From Caballeronia sp. TF1N1 (GTDB taxonomy: Bacteria > Pseudomonadota > Gammaproteobacteria > Burkholderiales > Burkholderiaceae), in NCBI RefSeq assembly GCF_022878925.1, contig NZ_CP084626.1:62001-126000 (forward strand): a stretch of 64,000 bases of DNA, written 5' to 3'. A program made the translations under genes and the position numbers. A model generated the notes under the pieces. That model saw only the letters and a program-made list of their open reading frames with translations. It had not been told where the DNA came from and searched no databases. Position 1 is the stretch's first letter, and each line of letters opens with the position of its first letter. Below are positions 36,489-45,997 of this stretch, piece after piece.

Positions 36489-37257
36489 GTTTCAGCTCCT
36501 TGATGACGCCTTGAATGACGGCGGGAACGTCGCCGAGCCGCGCCGCATCCGACGCGATCACATCGTTCGCCGCGGCATGCGCGCCGCCGCGCGTCAACGC
36601 GGCGAGGCATGCCTGATAGGTTGAATCCACCTGGTCTTGCGCGCTGATCATCATGCCCATGTTGCGCAAGCGGCCATCGTGCACGCCATAGGTCCAGCCG
36701 TGCACGGTGAGGTCCTGACCGCGCGCCCACGCGTCGTTGACGATGGTCGTGCGGCACACGTTGAGCGTCTGCTCGATGGTATTGAGTTCGACCAGACGCC
36801 GATGCCGCGCTTCTCCAACCGGCCATTCATCGAGCAGCGCCGCGTGTTTTTCGCGCACGTCCTCGACGTGCCGCAACCAGTTGTCCGCGAGACCCACGCG
36901 CTGGCCGACGAGCGCCGCACCCACGCCCGAGCAGCCGTAGTGGCCGACGACCATGATGTGCTTCACGTTCAGCAAGTCCACCGCGAACTGAATGACGGAC
37001 AGCGCATTGAGGTCCGAGTGGACGACCACGTTCGCGATGTTTCTATGCACGAACACTTCGCCGGGCGGCAAGCCGATGATCTGGTTCGCCGGCACGCGCG
37101 AGTCGGAGCAGCCGATCCACAGATACTCCGGCGCCTGCTGGTGCGCGAGGCGCGTGAAGAACTCCGCGTCGTCGGATAGCTTGCGTTCGACCCACGCCTG
37201 ATTGTTGTCGAAGAGATGGGCGAGGGGATGGAAGGCTTGGTCGTTTTGCTCAGTCAT
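36481..37257 (-). CDS. can: Beta-class carbonic anhydrase
   Basis: A 258-residue zinc enzyme interconverting CO2 and bicarbonate. Zinc ligands and catalytic pair are visible as Cys50-x-Asp52-x-Arg54 (IGCSDSRVP) and His106-x2-Cys109 (VVGHYGCSG). The N-terminal FDNNQAWVERKLSDDAEFF matches E. coli Can. Bicarbonate supply for a biotin carboxylase in acyl-CoA catabolism would fit the operon, an inference from context. Confidence 0.93.
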   Translation of the reverse strand: MTEQNDQAFHPLAHLFDNNQAWVERKLSDDAEFFTRLAHQQAPEYLWIGCSDSRVPANQIIGLPPGEVFVHRNIANVVVHSDLNALSVIQFAVDLLNVKHIMVVGHYGCSGVGAALVGQRVGLADNWLRHVEDVREKHAALLDEWPVGEARHRRLVELNTIEQTLNVCRTTIVNDAWARGQDLTVHGWTYGVHDGRLRNMGMMISAQDQVDSTYQACLAALTRGGAHAAANDVIASDAARLGDVPAVIQGVIKELKHE

Positions 37258-37299
37258 GGTGATGGTCGTGTTTCGGGTACTTGCGCGCTCGATGATGTA

Positions 37300-39099
37300 T
37301 CAAGCCGCGCGTATCGATGCCGTTGCCTTGTCGAAACGCTCCGGATAGCGGATGCAGAATCGCAGGGCCCGGTCGTAGGGGAAAAAATCGGCGAGTTCGC
37401 CTCGTTGTAGCTGCTCCTTGTGACGCTGCCACAGCGCGGGATCGAAAAAATCCGCGTGATGACGCATGAATGCTTCGCGCACGCGCGGATCGCCGAGCAG
37501 GAACGTGCCGTACGTCTCCGGAAAGATGTCGTGCGGCCCGACGGTATACCACGGTTCCCCGGACAGCTCGTCTTCCTCGTAGCGCGGCGGCGGCACGCTA
37601 CGCACGTTGCAATCGGTCAGATACTCGATTTCATCGTAATCGTAAAACACGACACGCCCGTGGCGCGTCACGCCGAAATTCTTGTACAGCATGTCGCCGG
37701 GAAAGATGTTCGCCTGAATCAACTGCTTGATTGCGTCGCCATATTCGCGGATGCCGTGATCGACGTCCGCGTCGCTGCCGCCTTGCAGAAAGAGATTGAG
37801 TGGCACCATGCGCCGTTCGATATACACGTGCTTGATGACGAGCTTGTCGCCTTCGTATTCGATCATCGAAGGCGCTTCTTTTTCAAGTTCGCGGATCAAC
37901 GCATCGTCGAGGCGCGCAAGCGGCAGCGCGACGCTCGAATATTCGAGCGTGTCGGCCATGCGGCCCACGCGGTCGTGACGCTTGACGAGTTGATACTTGC
38001 CCTGAATCTTCTCGCGCGTGGTTTCCTTCGGCGGCGGAAACGCGTCCTTGATGAGCTTGAACACGTAAGGAAACGAAGGCAGCGTGAACACGATCATCAC
38101 GAGCCCCTTGATGCCGGGCGCCACGATGAAGCGATCGCTCGAATGTTTCAGATGATGCAGCAGGTCGCGATAGAACAGATTCTTGCCCTGCTTCTGCAAG
38201 CCCACCGAGGTATAGATTTCGGCCTTCGGCTTGCCCGGCATAATGCTGCGCAAGAACTGCACATACGCGGACGGCACTTCCATGTCGACGAGAAAGTACG
38301 AATGCGAGAAGCTGAAGATGACGAGCAACTGCTCCCGGTTCAAGAGCACGGTGTCGAGCGCCAGCAAGTGCGGCTGCGTGTGACGGATGGCAACCGCGAA
38401 CGGAAGTAAGGCATCGCCATTGATGATGCGCCCGACGACATATGCCGCCTTGTTGCGAAAGAACAGCGACGAGAGCACGTGAATCTGAAAGTTCGGCGCG
38501 GGCGTGAGTTGGCCAAAGGCCTCTTCGATTGCATCCACCACGCAATGCACGTCGCGCGGCAAATCCTCGAACGAAGGCTCCAGCTGAAAGTTCGTGACGA
38601 TGCGTTCGAGCGTGGCCTGCAGCCCGTCTTTCTCGGGGTAATACGCGCGATACGTCGGCTTGGCGGCGGGCTCGTCGTTCTCGATGTATTCGGTCGAAAT
38701 GGCGGGCCGCACGAAGATGAAATCGTTGTTGAAATACGAGCGATGCAGGATCTTGCAGCACACCGAGTTGAAGAACGTCTCCGCGCATTCCGGCTGCCGA
38801 TGCGTCGTCAACAAGCCGATGAAGTGCAGCTTGATCTGCTGCCAGATTTCATCGTCGATGGTCTCGGCGTCGTACTCGTCTTCCAGCGATGTCACGCATT
38901 CCGCGACGCGATCGTCATAAGACGCGATGCGGTCGCGTGCGCGTTGCGCGAGCGCTTGCCAGTTGCCTTCCTCGAACAGATGCTTCGCCTCGACTGCCGC
39001 TTCGCGAAAGACGCGGTAATGGCGATCGAAGCCTTCGAGTATCGTCTGCGCGACATCGAAGCCTATTTGCGACGAGAGCAGCTTGGGGAAGTGATTCAT
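37300..39099 (-). CDS. aceK: Isocitrate dehydrogenase kinase/phosphatase
   Basis: A 599-residue bifunctional kinase/phosphatase controlling flux between the TCA cycle and glyoxylate shunt by phosphorylating isocitrate dehydrogenase. It has the ATP-binding [38 protein letters not shown], the conserved [18 protein letters not shown] and the catalytic region [18 protein letters not shown]. It is not next to aceBA. It sits 24 bases after the MerR gene, so control by that regulator is likely. Confidence 0.96.
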   Translation of the reverse strand: MNHFPKLLSSQIGFDVAQTILEGFDRHYRVFREAAVEAKHLFEEGNWQALAQRARDRIASYDDRVAECVTSLEDEYDAETIDDEIWQQIKLHFIGLLTTHRQPECAETFFNSVCCKILHRSYFNNDFIFVRPAISTEYIENDEPAAKPTYRAYYPEKDGLQATLERIVTNFQLEPSFEDLPRDVHCVVDAIEEAFGQLTPAPNFQIHVLSSLFFRNKAAYVVGRIINGDALLPFAVAIRHTQPHLLALDTVLLNREQLLVIFSFSHSYFLVDMEVPSAYVQFLRSIMPGKPKAEIYTSVGLQKQGKNLFYRDLLHHLKHSSDRFIVAPGIKGLVMIVFTLPSFPYVFKLIKDAFPPPKETTREKIQGKYQLVKRHDRVGRMADTLEYSSVALPLARLDDALIRELEKEAPSMIEYEGDKLVIKHVYIERRMVPLNLFLQGGSDADVDHGIREYGDAIKQLIQANIFPGDMLYKNFGVTRHGRVVFYDYDEIEYLTDCNVRSVPPPRYEEDELSGEPWYTVGPHDIFPETYGTFLLGDPRVREAFMRHHADFFDPALWQRHKEQLQRGELADFFPYDRALRFCIRYPERFDKATASIRAA

Positions 39100-39123
39100 G
39101 TCGGCTGGGCGTCTCGTTGGCCA

Positions 39124-39546
39124 TCATGCGGCTTTGGCTCTGCGGGCGCGCTTTTCGACGCCAGCGGCAAGGAGCGCGCGGCCTTGCTTCTCGTATGTTT
39201 CGAGTTCGGCGAGTGTCGTGGTGAGATCGACGAGTTGCCGCTCAAGCACTTCGCGATGCGCCGCGATGGTATCGACAAAAGCCTGCAACTGCCGCGTGCC
39301 GCCCGTGGGCGAGTCGTACAAGTCCAGCAGCGTGCGAATCTCCGACAACGTAAAGCCGAGCCGCTTGCCGCGTAGCGTGAGTTTCAGGCGCGTGCGATCG
39401 CGTGACGAATACACACGCCGCAGGCCGTTCGCGCCTTCGCGCTCGGGCGCGAGTAGACCGTGGTCTTCGTAGAAGCGAATGGCGCGCGACGTGATGTCGA
39501 ACTCGCGCGCCAGTTCGCTGATGGTGTAGTGAATTGCTTGAGTCAT
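39124..39546 (-). CDS. MerR-family regulator (LiuR-like)
   Basis: A 140-residue MerR protein. The N-terminal winged helix reads YTISELAREFDITSRAIRFY with the following DHGLLAPEREGANGLRRVYS, then a dimerising coiled coil (about residues 80-130). No metal-binding Cys pattern is visible. The sequence and setting (first gene before aceK, can and a thiolase) resemble LiuR, which controls branched-chain/isovalerate catabolism in proteobacteria; ligand identity is inferred only. It is divergent from the MBL gene. Confidence 0.87.
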   Translation of the reverse strand: MTQAIHYTISELAREFDITSRAIRFYEDHGLLAPEREGANGLRRVYSSRDRTRLKLTLRGKRLGFTLSEIRTLLDLYDSPTGGTRQLQAFVDTIAAHREVLERQLVDLTTTLAELETYEKQGRALLAAGVEKRARRAKAA

Positions 39547-39669
39547 TGCCGGCGCCGGAGCACGTGATCACACATGCGACGTTAGAATGAGGTTTACGTT
39601 ATCGTCAACCTGGCGAAATTGCAACGTGGCTTGAACCCGCATTCATGCTCACTTCAGAGGCGCAAAAGA

Positions 39670-40743
39670 ATGAACGCACTCGAACATCAACTCGATTATG
39701 TTTTTGCCGACGAATTGCCCGAAGCGGGGCGCGTGAAGGAAGTCGCGCCTGGCCTTTACTGGCTGCGCATGCCTTTGCCGTTCGCGCTCGATCACATCAA
39801 TCTGTGGCTATTGCGCGATGAGATCGATGGCGTGCAGGGCTGGACCATCATCGATTGCGGCATCTCGAACGAAAATATTCGCGCGAACTGGGAAAGCGTG
39901 TTCGACAGCGCGCTCGACGGCTTGCCTGTGCTGCGCGTGATCGTCACGCATTGCCATCCGGATCATCTCGGTCTTGCCGACTGGATCTGCAAGGGTGGGG
40001 ACAAGGCACGCTGGAACGTGCGTCTCTGGATTGCGCTCGGCGAGTATGCAATGGGCCGCGTGATGGCCGCGGGCGATGGCTCGAACGCGGGCGGCGAGCG
40101 CGCGGCGAAGCACTTCGGGGCGCATGGTCTAACGGACGAGGCATCGCTCGATGCATTGAGAAAGCGCGACAGCTATTACCCGACGCTCGTGCCTTCCATC
40201 CCCGCCGAGTTCCGCCGTATCCGCGATGGCGACCGCATCGCGATTGGCGGACGCGAATGGCAAATCATTTCGGGCTACGGTCATTCGCCCGAACATAGTG
40301 CGCTGTATTGCGCGGCGGACAAGCTGCTCATTTCCGGCGATATGGTTTTGCCACGCATCTCGACGAACGTGTCCGTGTTCGCTATCGAGCCAGAAGGCAA
40401 TCCGCTTGCGCTATATCTCGAATCGTTGGGACGCTACGAACACTTGCCCGCCGATGTCCTCGCCTTGCCTTCGCATGGCAAGCCGTTTCGCGGCGTGCTC
40501 ACGCGTATCGGTCAGTTGCGGGACCATCATCGCGCGCGGCTTGCGGAAGTGGTCGAGGCGTGCACGCAGCGTCCGTGCAGCGCGGGAGATATCGTGCCGA
40601 TCATGTTCAAGCGCAAGCTCGATATCCATCAGATGACCTTCGCACTTGGCGAAGCGCTCGCGCATCTGAACTTGTTGTGTCTGGATGGCACGCTTACGCG
40701 CGAGACGGGCGAGGACGGGGTGATCCGGTACTCGCCCGCGTAA
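39670..40743 (+). CDS. MBL-fold metallo-hydrolase
   Basis: A 357-residue protein with the metallo-beta-lactamase signature VIVTHCHPDHLGLADW, GYGHSPEHSALYC, LLISGDMVLPRIS and ALPSHGKPFRGV. The C-terminal winged-helix-like tail (PIMFKRKLDIHQMTFALGEA) is common in MBL proteins of this size linked to CoA-thioester or lactone hydrolysis. Start 39670 was chosen as first ATG giving the family length. It is divergent from the MerR gene and may be under its control. Confidence 0.85.
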   Translation: MNALEHQLDYVFADELPEAGRVKEVAPGLYWLRMPLPFALDHINLWLLRDEIDGVQGWTIIDCGISNENIRANWESVFDSALDGLPVLRVIVTHCHPDHLGLADWICKGGDKARWNVRLWIALGEYAMGRVMAAGDGSNAGGERAAKHFGAHGLTDEASLDALRKRDSYYPTLVPSIPAEFRRIRDGDRIAIGGREWQIISGYGHSPEHSALYCAADKLLISGDMVLPRISTNVSVFAIEPEGNPLALYLESLGRYEHLPADVLALPSHGKPFRGVLTRIGQLRDHHRARLAEVVEACTQRPCSAGDIVPIMFKRKLDIHQMTFALGEALAHLNLLCLDGTLTRETGEDGVIRYSPA

Positions 40744-40749
40744 AACCCC

Positions 40750-42345
40750 TCACTGCACCGTCACAGCCCCGAAGTTCTGCCGCCCGAACGGACTCACGTT
40801 GTAGCCGCTGACGTTGGCACGCGTGATTGCCGCCGCAGTCGGATAAACGAGCGGAATCCACAGTGCCTGATCGTGGATGATCTTCTGCGCGTCCACATAA
40901 GCCTTCGTGCGTTTCGCGACGTCGGAGGTGACCTTGCCATCCGCGATGAGCTTATCGAGTTGCGGGTCGCAGAAGCGCGCGAAGTTGATGCCCGACTTCA
41001 CCGCATTGCAACTGAAAAGCGGCGAGAGGTAGTTGTCCGGATCGCCGTTATCGCCGGCCCAGCCCATGAAGAGCATGTCGTGCTGGCCCTGCTTGGCTTC
41101 CTTGATGAGTTCGCCCCACTCGATGATCTTCACCTGCGCCTTCACGCCGATCTTCGCGAGATCCGCCTGCAGCAGTTCGGCGCCAGCTTTCGGATTCGGA
41201 TTCAGCACACTACCGTTCGGACGCACCCAGATGGTCGTTTCGAAGCCATTGGGCAAGCCTGCATCCGCGAGCAGTTTTTTCGCGGCATCGGGCGAATACT
41301 TGTACGCCGCGATGTTCTTGTCATAGCTCCACGTGTTCGGCGGATACGGGTTCACCGCGGGCGTTCCCGTGTTTTCGAACACCGTCTTCGTATAGGTGGT
41401 GCGGTCGAACGCCATGTTAAGCGCCTGGCGCACCTTCGGGTTATCGAGCGGCTTCTTCTGCGTGTTCAGCGCGACGAACGCGGTCATGAATGCGGGCGTC
41501 TCGCTAACCTTCAGCGACTTGTCCTTCTTCGCGTCGAGCACGTCCTGCGGCTTCGGCGACAACGCGATCTGACATTCGCCCGCCTTGATCTTCTGCGCGC
41601 GCACGGCGGCGTCCGGCGTGATGGCATAAATCAGGCGATCGACTTTAGGCTTCGGCCCCCAGTAGCTCTGATTCACGTCATAACGGATCACCGCGTCTTT
41701 CGTATAACTCTTGAGCACGAACGGACCGGTGCCGACAGGCTTGCTGTTCAGATCGACTTGCTGGTTCGCTTTCAGCAGCTTGTCCGCATAATCCGCCGAA
41801 TAGATCGATGCGAAGCCCATCGTGAGGATCGGCACGAAGGTCGCGTTCTGCTCGTTGAGTTCGAACTTCACCGTTTTGTCATCGACCTTGGTCACGGCCT
41901 TGATGAGCTTTACGAGACCCATCGATTGCGCATGCGGAAAGCCGCTCGCGCCCGCGATCTTGTGCCAGGGGTTGCTGTCCGACAACATGCGCTCGAAGGT
42001 GAAGACGACATCGTCGGCATTGAGCGGACGCGTCGGCTTGAAGTAGTCGGTGGTCTGGAACTGCACGTTCGGACGCAGATGGAACGTGTAGGTGAGACCG
42101 TCGCTGCTGAGCTCCCACTTCTCGGCGAGCGCGGGCGCGACTTTCTTCGCGGCCTCGTCGTATGACACGAGCGTGTTGAAGATGACATCCGCCGACGCGT
42201 TGGTCGTGACGAGCGAATTGAACTGCACGACATCGAAGCCGTCCGGGCTCGATTCTGTGCAGATGGTGAGCGGCTTGGCCATTGCGATAAGCGGCGCGGC
42301 GGCGAACGTCGCGGCGATGGCGGCAGCGAAAAGTGTGTTGCGCAT
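40750..42345 (-). CDS. Periplasmic dipeptide/oligopeptide-binding protein, SBP family 5
   Basis: A 531-residue DppA-like solute-binding protein. The signal peptide (MRNTLFAAAIAATFAAAPLI, ending AMAKP) precedes LTICTESSPDGFDVVQFNSL. RPLNADDVVFTFERML, IYSADYADKLLKA and NWGEL-like IIEWGELIKEAKQGQ are family features, and it ends NVSPFGRQNFGAVTVQ. GGGAG lies just before the ATG at 42345; an upstream in-frame ATG at 42486 lacks a signal sequence. Permease genes are not seen within the window, so it is either an orphan binding protein or the dpp genes are elsewhere. Confidence 0.9.
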   Translation of the reverse strand: MRNTLFAAAIAATFAAAPLIAMAKPLTICTESSPDGFDVVQFNSLVTTNASADVIFNTLVSYDEAAKKVAPALAEKWELSSDGLTYTFHLRPNVQFQTTDYFKPTRPLNADDVVFTFERMLSDSNPWHKIAGASGFPHAQSMGLVKLIKAVTKVDDKTVKFELNEQNATFVPILTMGFASIYSADYADKLLKANQQVDLNSKPVGTGPFVLKSYTKDAVIRYDVNQSYWGPKPKVDRLIYAITPDAAVRAQKIKAGECQIALSPKPQDVLDAKKDKSLKVSETPAFMTAFVALNTQKKPLDNPKVRQALNMAFDRTTYTKTVFENTGTPAVNPYPPNTWSYDKNIAAYKYSPDAAKKLLADAGLPNGFETTIWVRPNGSVLNPNPKAGAELLQADLAKIGVKAQVKIIEWGELIKEAKQGQHDMLFMGWAGDNGDPDNYLSPLFSCNAVKSGINFARFCDPQLDKLIADGKVTSDVAKRTKAYVDAQKIIHDQALWIPLVYPTAAAITRANVSGYNVSPFGRQNFGAVTVQ

Positions 42346-42549
42346 GAGATCTCCCGTGACCCGGCTGGTCACATTACGATTGTTCTTGTGGCTGGTTTTA
42401 CCCTGTGCGCGTGTGGCGAGCAAGTAGCGCATCCGCGCGGCTAGGTTAGCGAAGCGCTCGCCGCTCGACAACGAATCGTTGCGCATACGCTTATGCCTCG
42501 AACGCGCCGTGCGGGTTGCCGAACCGGGCGGCTCAGGCTACACTGCCCC

Positions 42550-42669
42550 GGTCTTTGGGGAGTAGCCTTCCTTCCATCAGCGAAGGAGAACGCGTCAACA
42601 TCCTCGGCCTTGCTGCCGTGGCGCGTTCGACCGGTCGGTGCTGTCGCATTCCGGCGGTTTGGCGAGACC
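42550..42669 (+). ncRNA. yybP-ykoY (manganese) riboswitch
   Basis: The closing stem pairs GGTCT (42550-42554) with AGACC (42665-42669). After the closing strand comes TTTGGGGAGTAGCC (42555-42567), the hallmark of this aptamer, then a hairpin with arms TCCTTC and GAAGGA (around 42570-42588), the conserved GTCAACAT (42594-42601) and the 3' GGCGAGACC. The RNA lies on the leader of a CaCA-type cation antiporter, the expected class of target, and would turn expression up when Mn2+ is high. Confidence 0.88.
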
Positions 42670-42691
42670 ATCGATGCGCTTTGTCGTTCTT

Positions 42692-42736
42692 GGTCGGACG
42701 GCGCATGGCGCATCGTGGTTCGCTGAACGTCCGACC
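42692..42736 (+). promoter_or_regulatory. Candidate expression-platform hairpin of the riboswitch
   Basis: The arms GGTCGGACG (42692-42700) and CGTCCGACC (42728-42736) pair perfectly over nine bases, 23 bases downstream of the aptamer and about 95 before the gene start. There is no U-tract, so it would more likely act by altering folding or translation than by termination. Confidence 0.45.
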
Positions 42737-42830
42737 GTGGAATCATCGTGTCCCCACAACTACAAAAATCCCTGTCTCGCTGCGCGCTCATTCGCGCATG
42801 CGCGTTGCATCGTTTCCCGCGAGGTGCCGC

Positions 42831-43841
42831 ATGACGATGCTCTTCGTCGAACTCGCGTTGATGCTCGCGGTCATTCTCATCGCATCGGAACTCTTCACCA
42901 ATGCGCTCGAACATCTCGGCGAACGGCTCGGCATATCGGAGGGCGTGACTGGATCGCTGTTCGCGGCGGTCGGCACGGCGCTGCCGGAAACGACCGTGCC
43001 GATCATCGCGCTGCTAGGCGGCACGGCGAGCCGTTCGGTTAACGAAGAAATCGGTGTCGGCGCCATTCTCGGCGCGCCACTCATGCTCGCGACGCTTTCC
43101 ACTTTCCTGATGACGCTCGCGGTCATCAAATCGCGTGGCTTGCGCGGCCGGATCATGCCCGAGCGCAGCGGCTTCACGCGCGACCTGAACTTCTTTCTCG
43201 TCGCGTTCCTGATTGCGGCCGGCGCCATGTTCGTGCCGCATCATGCGTGGCAGGTGCGGGCGATGTTCGCGGTCGGCCTCGTCGGCTTATACGTGATCTA
43301 CGTGATCACCACGTTCAAGGCATCGGCGAGTCTTGTCGAAAGCGGACACGGCACGGAAGCGCCCGAGCGTCTCTTCATCACGCGCGTGGGTTTGCCGAAC
43401 GGTATCGGGTCGATCATGCTGCAGTTCCTGATCGGCATCGTGCTGCTCGTCGGCGGGGCGAAGGGCTTCATCCACGGTGTGGAAGGCGTGTCGGCGGCGC
43501 TTGGCATATCGCCGCTCTTGCTCTCGCTCATCATCATTCCGATTGCGACCGAACTGCCGGAAAAGGTGAACAGCATTCTTTGGGCGCGACGCGGAAAAGA
43601 TACGCTCGCGTTCGGCAACATCACAGGCGCGATGGTATTTCAGGGCACCTTGCTGCCGGGCATCGGCATCATGCTGACGCCGTGGGAGCCGCGCGTGGAA
43701 GTGCTGACCGGCGTGCTGATCACGCTCGCGGCGGCGGCATGGCTGCGCTTCAACGCGCGCGGCAATGGCGTGGTGTTGTGGGCATTGCTTGGCAATGGCA
43801 TCTTGTACGCGGCTTATCTGACCTTAACCCTCGGCCGCTGA
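42831..43841 (+). CDS. CaCA-type sodium/calcium exchanger family transporter
   Basis: A 336-residue membrane protein with two repeated halves of about five helices. The alpha repeats show TGSLFAAVGTALPETTVPII and LLSLIIIPIATELPEKVNSI, the acidic ion-binding residues lying in PET and PEK. The start ATG at 42831 has GAGGTG upstream and begins MTMLFVELALMLAVILIASE. A manganese riboswitch in the leader suggests manganese export or handling rather than calcium exchange; that is inferred. It ends near the minus-strand fliT terminator. Confidence 0.88.
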   Translation: MTMLFVELALMLAVILIASELFTNALEHLGERLGISEGVTGSLFAAVGTALPETTVPIIALLGGTASRSVNEEIGVGAILGAPLMLATLSTFLMTLAVIKSRGLRGRIMPERSGFTRDLNFFLVAFLIAAGAMFVPHHAWQVRAMFAVGLVGLYVIYVITTFKASASLVESGHGTEAPERLFITRVGLPNGIGSIMLQFLIGIVLLVGGAKGFIHGVEGVSAALGISPLLLSLIIIPIATELPEKVNSILWARRGKDTLAFGNITGAMVFQGTLLPGIGIMLTPWEPRVEVLTGVLITLAAAAWLRFNARGNGVVLWALLGNGILYAAYLTLTLGR

Positions 43842-43865
43842 AGCCTTCGAGCGACGCAAATAAAA

Positions 43866-43888
43866 AATGCCCGCGCGAGGCGGGCATC
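43866..43888 (-). terminator. Intrinsic terminator downstream of fliD-fliT
   Basis: The stem ATGCCCGC / GCGGGCAT with loop GCGAG is followed on the minus strand by TTTTTTA. It lies 80 bases past the fliT stop and just past the antiporter's stop on the other strand. Confidence 0.82.
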
Positions 43889-43967
43889 AAGAGCGAAGCG
43901 CCGCGTCATGTCTGACGCGTTCTTCTCGTTGTTCTTATTAAGGTTATCGGCGCGTTCTGGAAAAACT

Positions 43968-44267
43968 TTAGAAGCGCGCGGCCTGTTGATATCGTCCGGC
44001 GGCTTTCGCCTGATCCATCGACTTGCGGTACGCCGTCGACAGCATGGCTTGCGCGGCGTTCGCACGGCCCATCGTTGCTTCGATGCTCGCCTGAATCCGG
44101 CGAATGGTCGCGAGCGATTCAGCCGGCTGATTCGCTTCCACAGCCATCAGGAGCGGCGTGCGCGCCTCTGTGAGTTCGGCCGCGCGCGCCCAGTTTTCTT
44201 CGTTGACCGCTGCTTCGATCGCCTCGGTCAGTGCCCAGGCGTGTTGAATCATTTCTTGCTGGTTCAT
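43968..44267 (-). CDS. fliT: Flagellar protein FliT (FliD chaperone)
   Basis: A 99-residue all-helical protein, MNQQEMIQHAWALTEAIEAA followed by NWARAAELTEARTPLLM. The size, helix content and position nine bases after fliD match FliT, the export chaperone of the filament cap protein and, in enterics, an inhibitor of FlhDC. Sequence similarity in FliT is low across species, so the assignment leans on position. fliS is not between fliD and fliT. Confidence 0.78.
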   Translation of the reverse strand: MNQQEMIQHAWALTEAIEAAVNEENWARAAELTEARTPLLMAVEANQPAESLATIRRIQASIEATMGRANAAQAMLSTAYRKSMDQAKAAGRYQQAARF

Positions 44268-44276
44268 GTTCGTTCC

Positions 44277-45818
44277 TTACGACTTGTTGCTTGCCAGCGC
44301 GCCCGCGCTGTTGGTGCCGCCGAAGAGTGCGGTCAGGTAGCTGCCCTGCGTCGCCATCTGCGACATCAGCGTGTTGAGCGCGGTGAACTGATCGTTGTAG
44401 GTCGTGGTCAGTTGCGCCGTGTAGGAAGCGAGCGCGGTTTGCTGGTCCGTGATGCTCGAAAGATCGGCGGTGAGCGCGGTCGTGCGCGTATCGACAATAC
44501 CGCCTGTCGCGAGAAATCCGGTCAGGCTGTTGTTCAGTTGCGCGGCTACGCCCGTGCTCGAATTGAAGAGCGATGCCACCGCGCCCGAGTTGCTCGACAA
44601 TGCCGCGGTCAACGCGTCTTCGTCGGTCTTGAGCGTGCCGTCCGGTTGCAGCGTAATGCCGATCGATGCAAGGTTCACCTGGCTCGTGCCGGAACCCACG
44701 CCCTTGGCAATCGTGCTGGAAAGGGCGTTGCGAATGGTGTTCATCATCGAGTCGCCGAGCAGCGCGCCGCCTTGCGAACCGGCTGCCTGGGTCGAGTCGA
44801 ACGAAGTCAGCGACGCGGCCGTCGTGATGAAGTTGTTGTACGCGGTGACGAAGCCATCGATGGCCGTCTTCTGCGTGGCCGTGTCCTGCGCGATGGTCAA
44901 GGTCTGCGTCGTCCCGACCGCATCCGACGTGAGATTCAGCGTCACGCCGGACAGCGCCGTCGTGACCGCATTGGTCGAGCTGCTGGCAGGCGTGCCCGCG
45001 ATGGTGAAGTTGGCGTCCATGCCGGCCGTCGTCTGCGTCCAGTTCGACGAGCTGATGGCCGTCTGCGCCGGAACCGCATTGCCGTTCGAATCTGTCGTGG
45101 CGGCGCTCAACGTCGATGCCACGTTGAGTTTGGACAAACCATTGTCGTCGGGCGTCGTGCCGTCGGACTGCATGTTCGGCGTGACCGCCACGGTAATGCC
45201 GTTGGCCTGGCCCGTCGACGCCGAGCGCAGCACGAGGTGCGCGCCATCGGTGCCGTTGACGACCGCCGCCGTGATGCCGGGGTTACCGCTTGCCTTGTTG
45301 ATCGCGGACGCAATGCCCGCGAGCGTGTTGTTCGAAGAGTCGATGCTGATCGACATGTCCTTGCCGCCCACCGACAGCTTCATCGTGCCCGTGCCGAGTT
45401 GCGCGGTGCTGGTGAACGCGGTGGAGGTAAGCGATTGCGAGGTGGCGATATTGCTGACCGCGACCGAATAAGTGCCCGCGACCGCGCCGGTGCTGGCCGT
45501 GCCGGTCAGACCCTTGCCGCTGCCGGTCGCCGTGAAGGCGCCGAGCGTCGTGCCGTCCGCGAGCGAACTCACCGAGCTTTGCAAAAGCGACAGCACGGAC
45601 TTGAGCGTGCCGACCGCGGTGAGCTGGGTGTTGTCCTTGGTTTGCTTGGCTGTCAGCGCATCCGTCTGTCCGGCGACCTTCGCGTTGACGATGGCGGTGA
45701 CGAGCGAGTTCACATCCATCGTGGAGTTGGTCGAGCCACTGATGATCGACTGCGCGGCCTGCTGGACGGCGCTGGTCGGATCGACCGTGGATGCCGAAGT
45801 GGTTGCTACCGTGGACAT
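44277..45818 (-). CDS. fliD: Flagellar hook-associated protein 2 (filament cap)
   Basis: A 513-residue FliD. The N-terminal region has the conserved STMDVNSLVTAIVNAKVAGQ segment, a long Ser/Thr/Ala-rich D2-D3 body, and the C-terminal SSITDQQTALASYTAQLTTT, DQFTALNTLMSQMATQGSYL coiled-coil. It caps the growing filament and chaperones flagellin addition. It lies 179 bases after fliC, past a terminator, so it probably has its own promoter; I could not find a sigma-28 box in that gap. Confidence 0.93.
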   Translation of the reverse strand: MSTVATTSASTVDPTSAVQQAAQSIISGSTNSTMDVNSLVTAIVNAKVAGQTDALTAKQTKDNTQLTAVGTLKSVLSLLQSSVSSLADGTTLGAFTATGSGKGLTGTASTGAVAGTYSVAVSNIATSQSLTSTAFTSTAQLGTGTMKLSVGGKDMSISIDSSNNTLAGIASAINKASGNPGITAAVVNGTDGAHLVLRSASTGQANGITVAVTPNMQSDGTTPDDNGLSKLNVASTLSAATTDSNGNAVPAQTAISSSNWTQTTAGMDANFTIAGTPASSSTNAVTTALSGVTLNLTSDAVGTTQTLTIAQDTATQKTAIDGFVTAYNNFITTAASLTSFDSTQAAGSQGGALLGDSMMNTIRNALSSTIAKGVGSGTSQVNLASIGITLQPDGTLKTDEDALTAALSSNSGAVASLFNSSTGVAAQLNNSLTGFLATGGIVDTRTTALTADLSSITDQQTALASYTAQLTTTYNDQFTALNTLMSQMATQGSYLTALFGGTNSAGALASNKS

Positions 45819-45924
45819 GTATGGCTCCGTTTCTGGCTTCTTGCCGTGAGCGGTTGAAGATGCGTTTTACTGCGCCGTCAGCAGGCGATTCGTCATGAAG
45901 GCGCCTCTGGCGGAAATGCAAATC

Positions 45925-45940
45925 GGGAGGCAAGCCTCCC
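45925..45940 (-). terminator. Hairpin after fliC
   Basis: The stem GGGAGGC / GCCTCCC with a two-base AA at the tip lies 58 bases past the fliC stop. On the minus strand it continues GATTTGCATTTCC, a weak U-tract. It would separate abundant fliC mRNA from fliD. Confidence 0.6.
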
Positions 45941-45997
45941 TGGGTACGTCGCCGGCGCGCCGTGATCGAGACGCGCCGGTTACTGCGTCGGCGATGC

